Of a DNA stretch of 64,000 nt, positions 20,671 through 33,639 are shown one piece after another; within the stretch, counting starts at the first letter, position 1, and every line of letters starts with the position of its first letter. A program made the position numbers and the translations under genes. The stretch covers positions 1 through 64,000 of the forward strand of contig JAIVFJ010000235.1 of NCBI GenBank assembly GCA_025765615.1, written 5' to 3'. This stretch comes from Zopfochytrium polystomum. Taxonomy: Eukaryota; Chytridiomycota; Chytridiomycetes; Chytridiales; Chytridiaceae. The notes beneath the pieces were generated by a model. It made no database searches. It saw only the letters and a program-made list of their open reading frames with translations, and was not told where the DNA came from.

Positions 20671-21164
20671 GATATATATCTATATGGCGCTGAACATGTG
20701 GGTGGGAAGGTCCAAAAAATATGCCAATATCTGAATTGTTGGCATTATGCGGCAGTGGACACACAACCCAACCCCCCCACGAAGTTTAAAAAATGAAAAG
20801 GAAAAGAAACAAAAGACACGGGCTGGTTCGGGCGCAGGTGCTCGACCCGCGTGTGCAGCTGGCGTTATTGTGTCAAAAAGGATAGAAATGACATATCGGG
20901 GTCGTCGGACGGCTGAATCTCCCTTTTTTTTTTTTTTTTTTTAAAGCACTTACCCGCCGCTCGTCAGCTTTATCAAAAGTAACACTGCAAACCAAACAAA
21001 AAAAAACCGACTTCACCGCAAACACCAGGAAGGAAAGAAAAAAAAAAAAAAAAAAAATAGAAGGCAGCGACCGGAGATCAGCGTGGCGGAAAAAACAAAG
21101 GGGTTCCGTGGGGGCTGGCAAACCAACACCGGGCCAACGCCCGAAATTCCTTGCTCAGCGTTTT
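20671..21164. other. intergenic with homopolymer tracts
   Basis: Holds a poly-T run (about 20925-20942) and a poly-A run (about 21038-21057). It also holds a 24-bp exact copy (20894-20917) of sequence from inside the preceding gene (20402-20425). No gene is recognised. Confidence 0.6.
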
Positions 21165-22821
<1,657 letters not shown>

Positions 22822-23387
22822 GTGGCGCGAATCGAAACAGAAGAGCAAGAAGGGTGGTCGCAATACAGTAATTGGTGAGGTTTTTGTTTGTTGCTATTTT
22901 ATTTTTGGACAGGGGGACTTGTGAGCATTCCTTGCCAAGAAAAAAAAAAGAAAAGAAAAAAAAAAAAAAAGAAGAAGAGAAAAAGAATAGATAAAGGCAA
23001 AGCCTTCAATGGACATTGGTAGTCCAACACACAGGCAACCTCTTGCTGGATTGAAAGGAGAGTGCATGCCACAGTGAACATTGTGTGGCAGGCTAAGGAA
23101 GAGAGTGACCAACAAATATCGGTTTGCTTGCGTCAGGGGAAAAGCTCTCGTACGACTCTCTTCGATCGTGAGAGAGCCTTGGATTGCCTTTCCACAATCC
23201 CTGAAGACGGCGCCTGCCTCGGTTTCATGAGAATGTTGCCGGATTCAGGATGCTTGTCCGTTGGACTGATCGATGGAAGTTCCAAAACATGACAGTGAGC
23301 ACACAAATATGGACGCCATTCACTGACTCCTTTGTCTATAATTATTTTCACACACTTTGAGGATCACTTTGTGCTAAATCGCGCGAG
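22822..23387. other. intergenic, no recognised gene
   Basis: Lies between the 5' end of the aldo-keto reductase and the 3' end of the P450, both on the minus strand. It contains A-rich tracts at 22938-22990. A 76-codon plus-strand frame at 23062-23292 has no recognisable feature. Confidence 0.5.
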
Positions 23388-25322
23388 TCAAGGTCGATGC
23401 CGCCTCCGGACGCGCAGCAGGAGCGTCGGATCCGGCTTCAGTGTGACTTCGACCTTTGTCTTGAACGCGAATCCGGGTACCGGTTCAAACACAAACTCGC
23501 GCACCAGTAGCGCCAGCAGGACCTTGAGCTCCGTCGTCGCGAAGCGGGCACCGATGCAGCTCCTGTTTTTCAGGGTTAATCGGAGTAGGAAAGAAAGAAA
23601 GTCAACTGAGCCTACCTGGGCCCAAGCAGGAACGGCATGTATGCGCCAAACACTTTAGTCTGACACCCATCCTCTCCGCCAACCGCTGAATCCACTCCCG
23701 TCTCCGTCGCCGCCGTCGCCGCTTTCCCCAAGCCACCGCCGCCACCACCCCCCTTCATCCACCTTTGCGGCACAAACTCCTCTGCGTCCTCCCCCCAAAA
23801 CGCCGGCAACCTGTGCAACACGATCGGCGGCGTCGCGACGACCGTTCCCCTTGGGATCCTATACCCATCAAGCGTGGTGTCCTCCGCAGCCTGCCGCGTG
23901 ACGTACGGCACGGGCGGGAAGAGCCGCAGCGACTCTTTGATGACGGCATCGAGGTAGGGCAGCGCGCGGAGGGTGTCGTAGGTGACGCGGGTGGCTGTAT
24001 GCGGAAGGTGGGCGTCAAGCTCGGCGAGGAGAGTGGATTGGATGGAGGGGTGCTGGGAGAGGAGGTGGAGCGTCCAGGTCAGGCTGACGCTGGTGGTTTC
24101 GTGGCCGGCGAGGAGAAAGGTGAGGACCTAGGGTGAAGGAGAGGGGTTTCATGTTTGTCCAAAACGGTGAAATGGGGCCTTAGGTACGAAATTTGGGGCG
24201 GGACACACTAATTTACCTGCCCTTCGATCTCCTCGCGGGAAATCTTTTCCTCGCTCTCTTCGTTCGCTCGAAGCAGCGACTCGAGCAAGTCCGTCGACGC
24301 GGCACGGTTGTCGTCAACCAGCCGCTTTTCGATTATCTCCGCCACCCATTCCCGCAATTCTTTCTTCGCCCTGTTGTACTCTCTCTGGGCTTTGGTTGGA
24401 ACGAACCTCAAAATGGGGAACAGAGCGCGCAGGATGGTCCAGAGGTTGCGCGCGTTGTGACGAAGTATCGTCTGGTACGATTCATACAAAGGATTGTGCA
24501 AGTTTTTGATGGCCTCAAAGTCGTAGCCGAAACCTTGGAAACGCATGGTTAGGCGAAGTCTTTCTTTGCTCAATTCATATGAATCGAAACAGGTGGTTGG
24601 TTGACGAACCAGCTCGACCGATGATGTCAATGGTGACTTTAGACGCTTCCTTGTAAATGTCAAAGTCAATGGAGCGATCGTTCTCGTTCGATGAAGTCGT
24701 CTCGTGGACATTTCCAATCGGTTGATCCATGTGTCGACGAACTCCAGGGTGCTGCTGACAATCACGGGCGTTAGCGCGGCGATGGACGCGACGCGAAAAG
24801 ACGGGCTGATGAGCGCTCGCTGTCGCCGGTGCTGGGCGCCAGAGGCCGCCAAGAGGCCCTCGCCCACGAACCTAACGGGAAAAAAGTAGGATGCGCGAAG
24901 CGCGTTAAACCGCCGAAGCAACAGAAACCAAAGGAAGGTATTTCTTGTTACTCCTTCAACATCACCACTGCCATCCTCGGCCTCACAAACACGTGCGCGT
25001 GCGTGCCGAAGATCGCCCTGAGTGCGGTGGGTGACGTGGCCATGACAACGGGCCAGTTGAGCGGGCCGTGGACGCGCACCAGGCCGCCGTACCGTTTAGC
25101 CCAGAGGAGTTGCAGCTCTCCCGGGGCGGCGCGGAGGACGGCGGGGAGCGCACCGAGCGGGGACCACCACGGCTGTGCGCGTGCTGGGGTCGGGATGTGG
25201 CGGAGCGGGGAAAGGAGGAAGGGGCGGACGTAGATCTCAAAGAGGACGAGGACAGCGGCGGCGGCGGCGGTGGCACCAGCTACTGAGGTGGCGCGGGCGG
25301 CGACGGCGCCGTGCGACGCCAT
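23388..25322 (-). CDS. cytochrome P450 (one frame break)
   Basis: Membrane-anchored haem mono-oxygenase. The start MASHGAVAARATS at 25322 is followed by a hydrophobic anchor (VAGATAAAAAVLVLFEIYV) and a Pro-rich hinge. Landmarks: C-helix QHRRQRALISPSF, I-helix LTFLLAGHETTSVS (near 24110), ExxR in IKESLRLFPPVP (near 23930), PxRW region EFVPQRWMKGG, and haem loop FLLGPRSCIGARFA split by an intron (exon ends GGGCCCAG, resumes GAGCTGC at about 23566). The stop TGA is at 23388. About five introns are implied. The frame slips after WINRLE at an A-run (24711-24713 on the plus strand): one extra A would give LENVHETTSSNEND, leading into DFDIYKEASKVTIDIIGRAG. This may be an assembly error. A poly-Gly stretch lies after QRWMK. 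Substrate is unknown. Confidence 0.85.
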
Positions 25323-26067
25323 GCTGGAAGGAATCCCTTGTGGTGTGTTGGGTGTTTCTGTGAAAAAAAAGAAGTTCAGAAATTTTTTTTTTCTCCCCGT
25401 TTTTTGTTATGAAAACTCGCAAGAAAGATCATTGGTTCTCTGCCACCCCGCTGTCGAACATTTGTCCGCGTTGAAGCAAAACCCGACAATGAATTGCGCT
25501 TGTGTGGGTGGGTAAAAGAATCGTGGGAGAGAAAGAGGGGACAACTGCGCCAACGGAGCAGGAGGACTAGGAAGAAGGGCGGCGCTTCAGCTTCAGATAA
25601 GAGAGAGGGTCAACAAACAGCAGCAAGCCGACGCAAAGGGAGCGGGTTCGAAATATCCAAGTGAAAGCTTTGGTGCTTCCCCTCCAATGATTTCAACGAA
25701 TGGTAACTTCTCGTTGTGGGGACTGTTCTTCTTCTTTTTCGTCGTCTTCTTGTTCTCCTATCGTAACAAAAAAAAGGGGCTGTTTTTCAGTTCCGCCCGA
25801 GTGTTTTCGGTCCCGAATTTCGTAACCTTATTAGGACATCATTGGTTGGCGAAAAGCTGACATGTCGCGGAGTGGCACTTTGATTGGTGCGGTTGGATCA
25901 AAATATATTTGTTATCCACGTTGCGGTCTCGCCATTGCCGCCCCCCCAGGCAGACAGGCAGACAGACCGACACAACGTTTTCCCAAACTCAGCAACGTCC
26001 AACCAACAACAACAACAACCAACAACAACAACAGAAAGTTCAATCATCAAAACAGACAGACACAGAC
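25323..26067. other. intergenic, divergent promoter region
   Basis: Between the P450 (minus) and FAD copy A (plus). It contains A- and T-rich tracts at 25361-25400 and a CAACAACAA-rich stretch (26003-26040) directly upstream of FAD copy A. Confidence 0.5.
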
Positions 26068-27311
26068 ATGCTCGTCCTCGTCGTCGGCGGCGGCATCGCC
26101 GGCCCCGCCATCGCCCTCGCCCTCAAGCGCGCCGGCCACGACGTGCAGGTCTTTGACCGCGTGCTCGACTCGCTCGACGTCGGCGCAGGCCTCACCCTCA
26201 TGGAGAACGGCATGCGCGTGCTGCGCCGCCTCGGCCTGCACGACGAGATCGTCGCCCAGGCAAACCCCTGCCGCCGCTACGAGATGGCAAAGATCGACGG
26301 CGAGACCGTCGCCACCTTCCCCGTCGTCAACAAGGACCGCCTCGTCACCGTCACCGTCCTGCGCAGCGCCGTCACCCGCTCGCTCCACAACGGCCCTCGA
26401 GGAGGAGGGCGTCTACATGCACAAGGACAAGTTCATCGTCAAGATCGAGCAGCCGACCGACGGCAGCCTCGGCGTCAAGGCCACCTTCCGGGACGGCAGC
26501 TTCGCTTACGGAGACATTCTCATCGGCGCCGACGGCGTCCACTCTGGCGTCCGTTCCATCCTGTTCCCCGACCGCCGGCCGTTCAAGTCCGGCTTTGTGG
26601 GCTACCTCGGCGTCGCCGACTACGACCCGTCCTTTGGCTGGCCCCTCGCGCGACCTCCACTTCTTCGACGACAACATCAACGGCAAGTCCGCCATGCTCA
26701 TGCGGGTTTCGGACACGCAGATCCACTGGGCGCTGTACGAAGCCAAGCAAGAAGACATCTCGCACGACGACTGGCAGCCGTTCCTGAACCTGGTCGCCGA
26801 GCGCGCCCGCATGGCCGACATCGCCGAGCGCTGGAACGTCCTGCCCAACTTCCTCCCCATGATCCGTGCGTCGAAACAGATCCTGCCACTCACCATCTAC
26901 GACCTCGAAACGTTGCCCGTCTGGCACAAGCACAATTGCGTCCTCGTCGGCGACGCCGCCCACGCTATGGTTCCCTTCACGGGCCAGGGCTGCAACGTCG
27001 CCCTCGAGGACACGGACGTCCTCGCGACGCTCCTCGCAAGGTTCCCGACGCACCCGCGCACAGCATTCCAGCTGTACCAGGACCTGCGCTACGACCGCGT
27101 TCGCAAGGCAGCTGAAGCCGCCCGCGCTCAGGGGAAGCGGCAGTACTCGACGTCGCCGACCGGCGCAAAGATCGGCCACGTCGTGCTCAAGGCCATGGCG
27201 TTTTTTGCGTCCGCGACCGGCGGCAATATGAGCTCCGCATCCGTCCTCGGTTACGACGGGATCGAGGCGGTGTCGCAGCTGCTCGCAAGGCGAGGGTACG
27301 ACGCCGTGTAA
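26068..27311 (+). CDS. FAD-dependent monooxygenase copy A (two single-base frame breaks)
   Basis: Group A flavoprotein hydroxylase (PHBH/FAD_binding_3 fold): NAD(P)H-dependent oxygenation of an unknown, probably aromatic, substrate. ATG at 26068 gives VVGGGIAGPAIALALKRAGHD, the GxGxxG dinucleotide site. The DG-type motif GDILIGADGVHSGVRS lies near 26515, and the GD motif is canonical: VGDAAHAMVPFTGQGCNVALED (near 26948). The protein ends RRGYDAV. Following it requires two frame changes, each explained by one extra base: near 26392-26396 (AACGGCCC instead of AACGCCC) and at the C4 run 26642-26645. Both are typical of base-calling indels but may be real. It is the only copy in the window that keeps the Asp of the GD motif. 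An ankyrin-like remnant and an intact ankyrin-like gene follow it. Confidence 0.8.
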
Positions 27312-27879
27312 AAGTGCACGGGTGATGTTTGAGTGCTTTTATGTTTTTTGTCCTCTTTCCCGAGTGCCCTGTTTTGTTTTTTTCTTGGAATGATACCGCG
27401 CTCCGAATCCGCACGCGCTACTTAAATATCTGACGTTCATCGTTTCTGGTATTGAATCTAATAAACGTCTCATACCATCACTGAAAACGACCTCGTTCGG
27501 TCCAGCTGTGTGGATCGGGGCACAAGCGGACTTGACAAGGTTCGGGTCTCTGCGATAGGGCTCCCTAGTCGCGCCGACTCATCTCCTGGGCATCCTTGCG
27601 CTGCGAGTCAGTCCGAGCTTTGTGCATCAACGGCCGTATCGCGGTTCTCCAGTTGCTTCTAGAGCGCTTTTAGCCCAAGCTACAAATTTCCTTCCACAGC
27701 GATTGAGAGAATAGACCAATCATGAGGTCCATGGGTTTCCATTGGACCGGTATTCCGTTTTCTTTTCCGCTTCCAAGTACGGGCAGCTAGCCAAGGCACT
27801 TTGCTGGTGAAAGAGGGTATTTTTTTCGGCCATCCTTCCGCAATGGTCGGCTGTTTTCACATGGACGCATTCCAAGAGC
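27312..27879. other. intergenic, no recognised gene
   Basis: Follows FAD copy A. No clear coding sequence; a few weak stretches may be eroded ankyrin-like DNA. Confidence 0.4.
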
Positions 27880-28430
27880 CGGGTGGACAAAGCGCTCAGG
27901 TCCCGACCGGCGGTCTTGGAAATGCAAGACTTCCAGTTGCCGACTGGAATTGGCGGACCATATTTTCGACAAGAATTCGTTGCAAGGACAACGGTGGAGA
28001 AAGGAAGCTGAGGATGTCTGGCTGGTTCGGTCCACGATCTGAGACGAGACAACGTCACTGTGGACCGCTTCCGCTCCACTGCACAGAAAGCTTCCTCGAC
28101 GACGCCAGCATATACGGCCACGTCACCGTCCTCCGCTGCTGGCGGCAGGCGTACTCCGCCACCTCGCCACGTGCTGCCCGCGGACACTGACGGAGCTTCT
28201 ATGACCGACAATGGATGGCGCAAGCAGGTCTGGGCACGTCCTGCTGCGGTGGCGGGACGAGAGCAGGATGGAGCTGCGGTGGACCAAGGATGCAATGGAT
28301 TTTGCGAGCTGGCATGGGCACCTGGAGGTTTTGCGTTGGTGGGCTGCGAGCGGGTTGAAGATGAAGTGGTCCGATAGAGCTGCATGGTTGGCGATGGAGG
28401 CCATGAGATATGGTGCCTGAAATGGTGGGT
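27880..28430 (+). pseudogene. ankyrin-like family remnant
   Basis: Short pieces of the ankyrin-like family in different frames and out of order. Near 27920-28000 is LEMQDFQLP ... RTTVEK, matching the C-terminal QDLEW ... TVEEG segment of the family. Near 28105-28150 is IYGHVTVLRCW. At 28283-28400 is DFASWHGHLEVLRWWAASGLKMKWSDRAAWLAMEA, two good repeat units. No continuous frame exists. It abuts the full-length gene at 28613, so it may be the wreck of an older neighbour. Confidence 0.6.
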
Positions 28431-28612
28431 TACAGAGGGTTGTTGAAAGACCGGCTGGGCCGATGCCCGGTTGGGCAATCGAATAGGGTGGTTTAAAGTG
28501 CAACGGGCATGGCCCGCCGACTTTGATGCAACGGAGGGCAAGTATAGGAAATTGTGAGCTCCTTGCCTGGTGGGAGAGGCCTTGAATTTTTGTTCTGTTG
28601 TTGCGGACCGTG

Positions 28613-30313
28613 ATGACAAAATTTCGGACATCCATCACCGTGATTGTGGACGACGTCTGCAAATACCTTTCATGCCCCGATCGGTTCATCACAGCCACGC
28701 TCTTCCGCCGCCACCGCACGCAAGCGCTCGCCCTCTTCGGCATCCCCTCCGCGTCCCTCGAAAATGCAAGCGGCCGAGGCCTCGTCGACCTCCTCGACTT
28801 TCGACTGCGCCACGCCACGATCCCGATCGGATCCGTCGGCCCCCTCGATGCACTCCTCTGGACGCTCTTCAATCGGCAGGTCCAGAGAGCGGACAGATCG
28901 GTCCTCCATCTCGAGTGGTGGGGCCTCACCGGCTCACCCTTTCGCGCTGACGGCTCCGACACACATCCCACCATGACCCTGGCTACCGCCGCCGTAGCCA
29001 AGTCCCTCAGGCGTGCCGCAGCTGCCGGGCACGTCCACGTCCTTGCGTGGTGGCGACACCACTCTCCGCAGCTCCTCGTTTCCGGCATCCAGAGCGCGCA
29101 GCTTCGCTTTGCAATCCGTAGCGCAGCCGCCAACGGCCACGTCCCGGTCCTCGAGTGGTGTTGGGAACACTACCCGGACGCACTGGAGCAGCGAAAGAGC
29201 TCGCTTGAGGCTGCTGCTGATGCGAACCAGGCCGCTGTCGTCCGCTGGTTTGAGGCGATCGGTACGCCCCTCGACGAGATCTTGTCACTGAATTTCTCAG
29301 ACGGCGCGCTGCAGCTGGCGCACCTTGTCCGGAAGAGGGACGCTGGCATCGTCATTGACCACCAACGGGACGCAACGCTCAGTACTGCGTACAACTATGC
29401 GCAGACGGAGGTCTTGAGGTGGCTGCGCGATAACGGTGTAGAAGATGTCGGGGACGGTCTACCGGACTTTGCGACCAGTTTTGGCCAGGTTGAGGTTCTG
29501 CGCTGGTGGAAGCGGGAGTTTCAACCCGCGATTGGCGAGTCCCCCCCTCCCTTCTTTGTTCGGGTTGCGTACTACCAGGGTTATGCAGATGTTCTCGAAT
29601 TTTGGTTGGAGTCTGGCGGCCTGGGAAATCCACTGGACGGAAGGATTCTGCTGGCAGCTCGCAAAGGGCAAGTCGCAGTCTTTGAGTTTATTGCGAAACG
29701 AGGCTATCGAATGGACCAAAGCACAGCAGACCAGGTCAGCGAACAGGCCAGCGAGAACGGGCGCGTCGGCCTTCTTCAATGGCTGAGGGACAATCATTTC
29801 CCGGTTCGATTCGCCCCGGAGACGGTGGCCAATGCGTGCGAGTTTGGAAGACTTGACGTCTTGGATTGGTGGAAAAGCAACGGACACCCCTTCGTCTTTG
29901 ATGCGACGTGGAGCAAGAACGGAGTTTTATTCTTGAGTCGCGCGAACCGCGACCTGCTCGATTGGTGGGAGAACAGCGGTCTTTACGTCCAGTGGCCGTC
30001 GACAGTCAATTTGCTCTCGGTTTTCTCGACCTCTTCTCTTGGCAAAGTGGATGCGCTCCAATGGTGGTGGGACAAGATGCCGAAACAGTCGCCCTCGGCC
30101 GGAGACTTCCTTCTTGGTGTCGCGGGAGATGACGACAGTTTGGGTTGGACTGACGAAACACCGGTCGTGGAAATGGCGGATATCGAATGGTGCAGGAGAA
30201 ACGGCTTGGAGCTGCCAGCCCGCTTTTTAAGCGATGAGTCGCTGAAAGTGCGGCGGTGGAAGGAGGAGGTTGAGCACGTCAAAAAGTTTGGTGACACAGG
30301 ACGCAGTGATTGA
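28613..30313 (+). CDS. ankyrin-like repeat protein 2, intact (~566 aa)
   Basis: Collinear paralogue of the gene at 4351-6057. The N-terminal segment VIVDDVCKYLSCPDRFITATLF matches the F-box-like start of gene 1. Shared landmarks include GRGLVDLLDFRLRHATIPIGS, then repeats AGHVHVLAWW, NGHVPVLEWC, NQAAVVRWF, YAQTEVLRWL, FGQVEVLRWW, KGQVAVFEFI, NGRVGLLQWL, FGRLDVLDWW, NRDLLDWWENSG, GKVDALQWWW, and the C-terminal MADIEWCRRNGLELP. The start could be the ATG at 28598 or 28613. Binding partner is unknown. It follows FAD copy A and an ankyrin remnant, repeating the FAD-then-ankyrin arrangement seen at 37-40 kb and 40.7-43 kb. Confidence 0.85.
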   Translation: MTKFRTSITVIVDDVCKYLSCPDRFITATLFRRHRTQALALFGIPSASLENASGRGLVDLLDFRLRHATIPIGSVGPLDALLWTLFNRQVQRADRSVLHLEWWGLTGSPFRADGSDTHPTMTLATAAVAKSLRRAAAAGHVHVLAWWRHHSPQLLVSGIQSAQLRFAIRSAAANGHVPVLEWCWEHYPDALEQRKSSLEAAADANQAAVVRWFEAIGTPLDEILSLNFSDGALQLAHLVRKRDAGIVIDHQRDATLSTAYNYAQTEVLRWLRDNGVEDVGDGLPDFATSFGQVEVLRWWKREFQPAIGESPPPFFVRVAYYQGYADVLEFWLESGGLGNPLDGRILLAARKGQVAVFEFIAKRGYRMDQSTADQVSEQASENGRVGLLQWLRDNHFPVRFAPETVANACEFGRLDVLDWWKSNGHPFVFDATWSKNGVLFLSRANRDLLDWWENSGLYVQWPSTVNLLSVFSTSSLGKVDALQWWWDKMPKQSPSAGDFLLGVAGDDDSLGWTDETPVVEMADIEWCRRNGLELPARFLSDESLKVRRWKEEVEHVKKFGDTGRSD

Positions 30314-30996
30314 ACTGGCGCTTACATATTTGGTGCGCCCTCCAACACAGCCCTTTTGCTTTCAGTTCAGCTTTCACACGGTGCAAACCCTACTCCTCAT
30401 CAAAGTCCCTCGCCATACCAGCCCCTGCACGTCTTGACTCCCGGCCATCGTTGAACCTTGACCGCCCACCCCGGTGAGATCTCCCGCCCTTACTCTTGTT
30501 ATCGACGTCTCGGTGTGTCAGTCGCACATCCCAACCCGCATCCCATCGATGTCGCGCAAGCTCCTCTCCGAACGCGACACTCCGATGCCGGCCCCGCTCG
30601 CAGAAACAGCTAATGCGGATCACGGAATCAGGCCTCGCCCGTGACGTCGAGCTCGTTCGATCCACTGCAAGACTGCCGCCGTCGCTGTTGACTTTGCTGC
30701 CGGCATCGCTCCCGCTTCCGTCGTGGTGCTGTGTGAAGTGTCTGCCGCCGGCTCTGACATGGTTTTGTTGCAATGTGGTAGTCATTTCCACGGGTCTATT
30801 CTCGCAGTCAAGAAAAGGATTTATTCTTATGAGAGGAGGCGGAAAGCAAGCGGCGCCAACACGAAAGGAAAGGTTCAAAAGGTTTTATCTTAATCGATCA
30901 TATGATTGGGAGGGCAGATATTATTGGGGACGAGGAGAGGGGAGAATTGGACCGAATGAACAGCGTCGAGAAGAAGGAAGCCCTCGCTCCTGGCCC
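30314..30996. other. intergenic, no convincing gene
   Basis: Between ankyrin-like gene 2 and the 3' end of the lyase gene. A 162-codon minus-strand frame (30390-30878) is open, but its Arg/Gly/Ser-rich sequence has no recognisable feature and I do not call it. Confidence 0.5.
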
Positions 30997-32954
30997 TCAC
31001 ATCATCGTGAAACTGTCAAGGAGGCCGTGCGACACATCCACAAGGACTGAACGGTCGGGTATAGACGCGGCCGTTCCGTAAATCGCAGTGAACTCTCCCT
31101 CTCCGAGCGACGGGTCGCGCTTGAGGAGCTCGACGGCCTCCTTGGCGTCTTCAACCAACTGGTCGGCGACGGGGACGGTCAGGTATGTGCACGAGATGTG
31201 GATCGCCTCCGGGCGCTGGAGCATGTTCAGGTGCCAGCCCTTTTTGGACAGGAGGTCGCCCACGGCAAAGATTTTGACGGAGCCGGTCGACACGAAGGAT
31301 ATCACCGAGCCGAGCGGGTTGCCGAAGATCGCGAGGCCGTCGATGCTGTTGATTCTGATGAAAGCGGGGGAGAGTAAGGCAATGAAGCTAGGAGCCTCGA
31401 ATGGGTAAGGTATTGCTTACCCGGACTTGATTTTGCGCGCCGCAGTAACGATCTCACGGGTTGTTTCGATGTAGCCTTCTTCGCCAAACTTCATGAGGGC
31501 GGTCCAGCATCCAGCAATCAGTGCGCCGGCACGCGATCCAGAAACAGTTGGGGACGCGTACACACCGCCTAGTTTTGTTCAAACAAATGGAATGTGTCAG
31601 GTTACTGCGACGATGCTCGTTCTGAACGTGAGTAAAACTTTACCTGGCCAATTCGGAGCAACAAAGTACTGGTACTTTCGCAGCTCCTTTGTGTGGTACA
31701 TGATGACACTGGAGCCCTTGGGCGCGAATCCGTACTTGTGGGTGTCGCAAGAAATAGCGGTAACACCGTCTACCCGAAAGTCGAAGGGGTACGACTGTGG
31801 GAAGCCAGCCTTTTCCGCAAAGGGAATGATGAAACCGCCGAGACAGGCATCGACGTGAAGCCCAATCTTGTGCTTTTTCGCCAACGCTCCGAGGGAGGGA
31901 ATGTTGTCCATGATGCCGTGGGGAAAGTTTGGTGCCGAGCCGGCGAGCTGGGATTTGCAGCAGCAAAGAACAGGGGTGGGCGTCACAACACTTCGAAAAT
32001 CGTATGAGGCAAAACTAACCATGATTGTGTTCGAAGTGATGGCCCGCTTCACCGCAGCAAGATCAACTTCTCCCGATTTCGGGTCGATGGGGATTGGGAT
32101 GATTTTGACGCCAAAGTAATGGGCGGCTTTGTTGAATGCGGCGTGGATAGTAACCGGAACGACCCTGCATCAAAAACGTGAAAGAGTCAGCCTCACAGGA
32201 GAACCGAAAAAAAATGCAAGAGCCTTTAATTTTGCGATGGCTTACATTTCAGGCTTGGTGATTCCCTTGGTGGCCGCTGCCCAATCCCGGTGAGTCTTCA
32301 CCGACATCAAAATACTTTCAGTTCCTCCAGAGGTCATGCTGCCGGCAGCCTCGCTCTTTCCGTTGTACATTGCGAGCACCATGGAGATGATCTCCGCCTC
32401 CATCTTTCGAACGCCAGGGAAGAGTTCTGGGTGGAGTGGCTGTTGAAACAGGGAAATGATTTACAGATCGATCGTCAGAACAGCCAGCAGATCCATCCTT
32501 CAAAACTTACGTTGGAAAGACTGAAGAGCCCGTAAGACTCCGTGATGAGCGCGCCCAACTGATCGCCGCCGTAGTACACGGCGCCCGAGACCTTACCACT
32601 CTCCCAGTGGATGTCGCCGAGCTGGTGGTGCCTCTTGAGCTCGGCGCGGACGATATCGTCAGAGAGGCCCTTTGCTGGCAGTCGCGCGTTCTCGCCCCGG
32701 GAATCCTTGATGATGCTCGCCTGGAGGCCTTTGACGCTCTTTTCGATCTCGGCCTTTACCAGGCTGTTTGCGCCCGGGATCGCGGAGCGGGACGCGCTGA
32801 TGACGGTTTGGAGTGTCTCGGCGATGAGGTCCTTGACGGCCTGGACCGGGCCCTTTCTGAGAATGGTACGAGCCAGCGAGGTGCCCGCTCGGAGGAGGAC
32901 AAGGTAGAACACGAGAGACTTTATCAGGTGTAGTTGGGAGCCGCGGAGGACCAT
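30997..32954 (-). CDS. DPL1: sphingosine-1-phosphate lyase
   Basis: ER-membrane, PLP-dependent enzyme that cleaves phosphorylated long-chain bases to phosphoethanolamine and a fatty aldehyde, the exit step of sphingolipid breakdown. ATG at 32954 ([10 protein letters not shown]) is followed by one membrane anchor ([19 protein letters not shown]). Exon 1 ends at 32511; intron 32510-32440 (71 nt); exon 2 opens [18 protein letters not shown] with [14 protein letters not shown]. Later exons: [40 protein letters not shown] with the PLP-stacking/Asp region, [18 protein letters not shown] with the Schiff-base Lys in [19 protein letters not shown], and a C-terminal domain ending LLDSFTMM at 30997. Six or seven exons. 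Length about 550 aa, normal for the family. No lesion seen. Confidence 0.92.
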
Positions 32955-33583
32955 TCTTGGCGTGCTGTTTGTTTCGTGCAGTGTGGGTGGTGGGGAGGCA
33001 GTGGGGAGGCAGTGGGGAGGCGAGGAGGGAGAGCGCGAGAGGATCTTTCTGCTATTTGTTGGGCTGGTGGCGGGGTTTCTTTTTTCTCCGGGTTGGCATT
33101 GCACTGCATCAAGAAACTCCGCGAACTATCCACCCTTTCCGAGATCCGCCGGCCTCTTACGCGGATGAATGGGTTTTGCCGGGTTTGTGTCATTTTTTTC
33201 CGCCAAACACATTTTGCCAAAGGCTGTTTGTCATTTCGGACAGCATTTTGGACAGAGGCTTCAGACGGGCCCCTCACGGAAAGTGCCTTTTGTTTGTCCA
33301 TTTTGCACGTGTCCAAAAAAAATCTGTTGGCGCGGTGATAAAAGAAAAACGCCTTCCCGACTGTCCCGTCGCCGTGTTTGCGCACGTCGTTCTTCCGTTT
33401 TATGGGAGAAACTGGGGAAGAGGAGACGAAGGAGGCGCCGCTGCCAAAGTTGACGGTCGTTCCTCGATTGCATCAGCCCTGGCCGACTGGACGGTCCATG
33501 GTTTTAACAACCGCTCAGACGTCCCGCCGCTCCCTCATAGCGACAGAGATATACTGCTGAACGTCCTTGGATTCGATCGAAAT
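32955..33583. other. intergenic promoter region
   Basis: Upstream of the lyase start. It contains tandem ggggaggcagt units (about 32991-33022), the dispersed ~100-bp repeat at 33230-33320, and no recognisable gene. Confidence 0.5.
33230..33320. repeat. dispersed ~100-bp repeat, copy 2
   Basis: Partner of 8175-8274 in the same orientation, about 0.28 kb upstream of the lyase start codon. Confidence 0.7.
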
Positions 33584-33639
33584 CACAACCAAAGTTTCAT
33601 TACGAACGAATTCACAACCAAAGTTTCATTACGAACGAA
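33584..33639. repeat. 29-bp tandem direct repeat
   Basis: cacaaccaaagtttcattac plus gaacgaa and a short tail is repeated at 33584 and 33613. It lies near the 5' end of the HMG-box-like gene and, not being a multiple of three, changes frame between copies. Confidence 0.85.

Noticed and set aside
27720..28631. 303-codon minus-strand open frame
   Set aside because: Composition is Ser/Pro/Arg-rich without motifs, while the plus strand of the same DNA shows clear ankyrin-like pieces.
30390..30878. 162-codon minus-strand gene
   Set aside because: No motif, Arg/Gly/Ser-rich, overlapped by equally long frames on the other strand; not supported as a gene.
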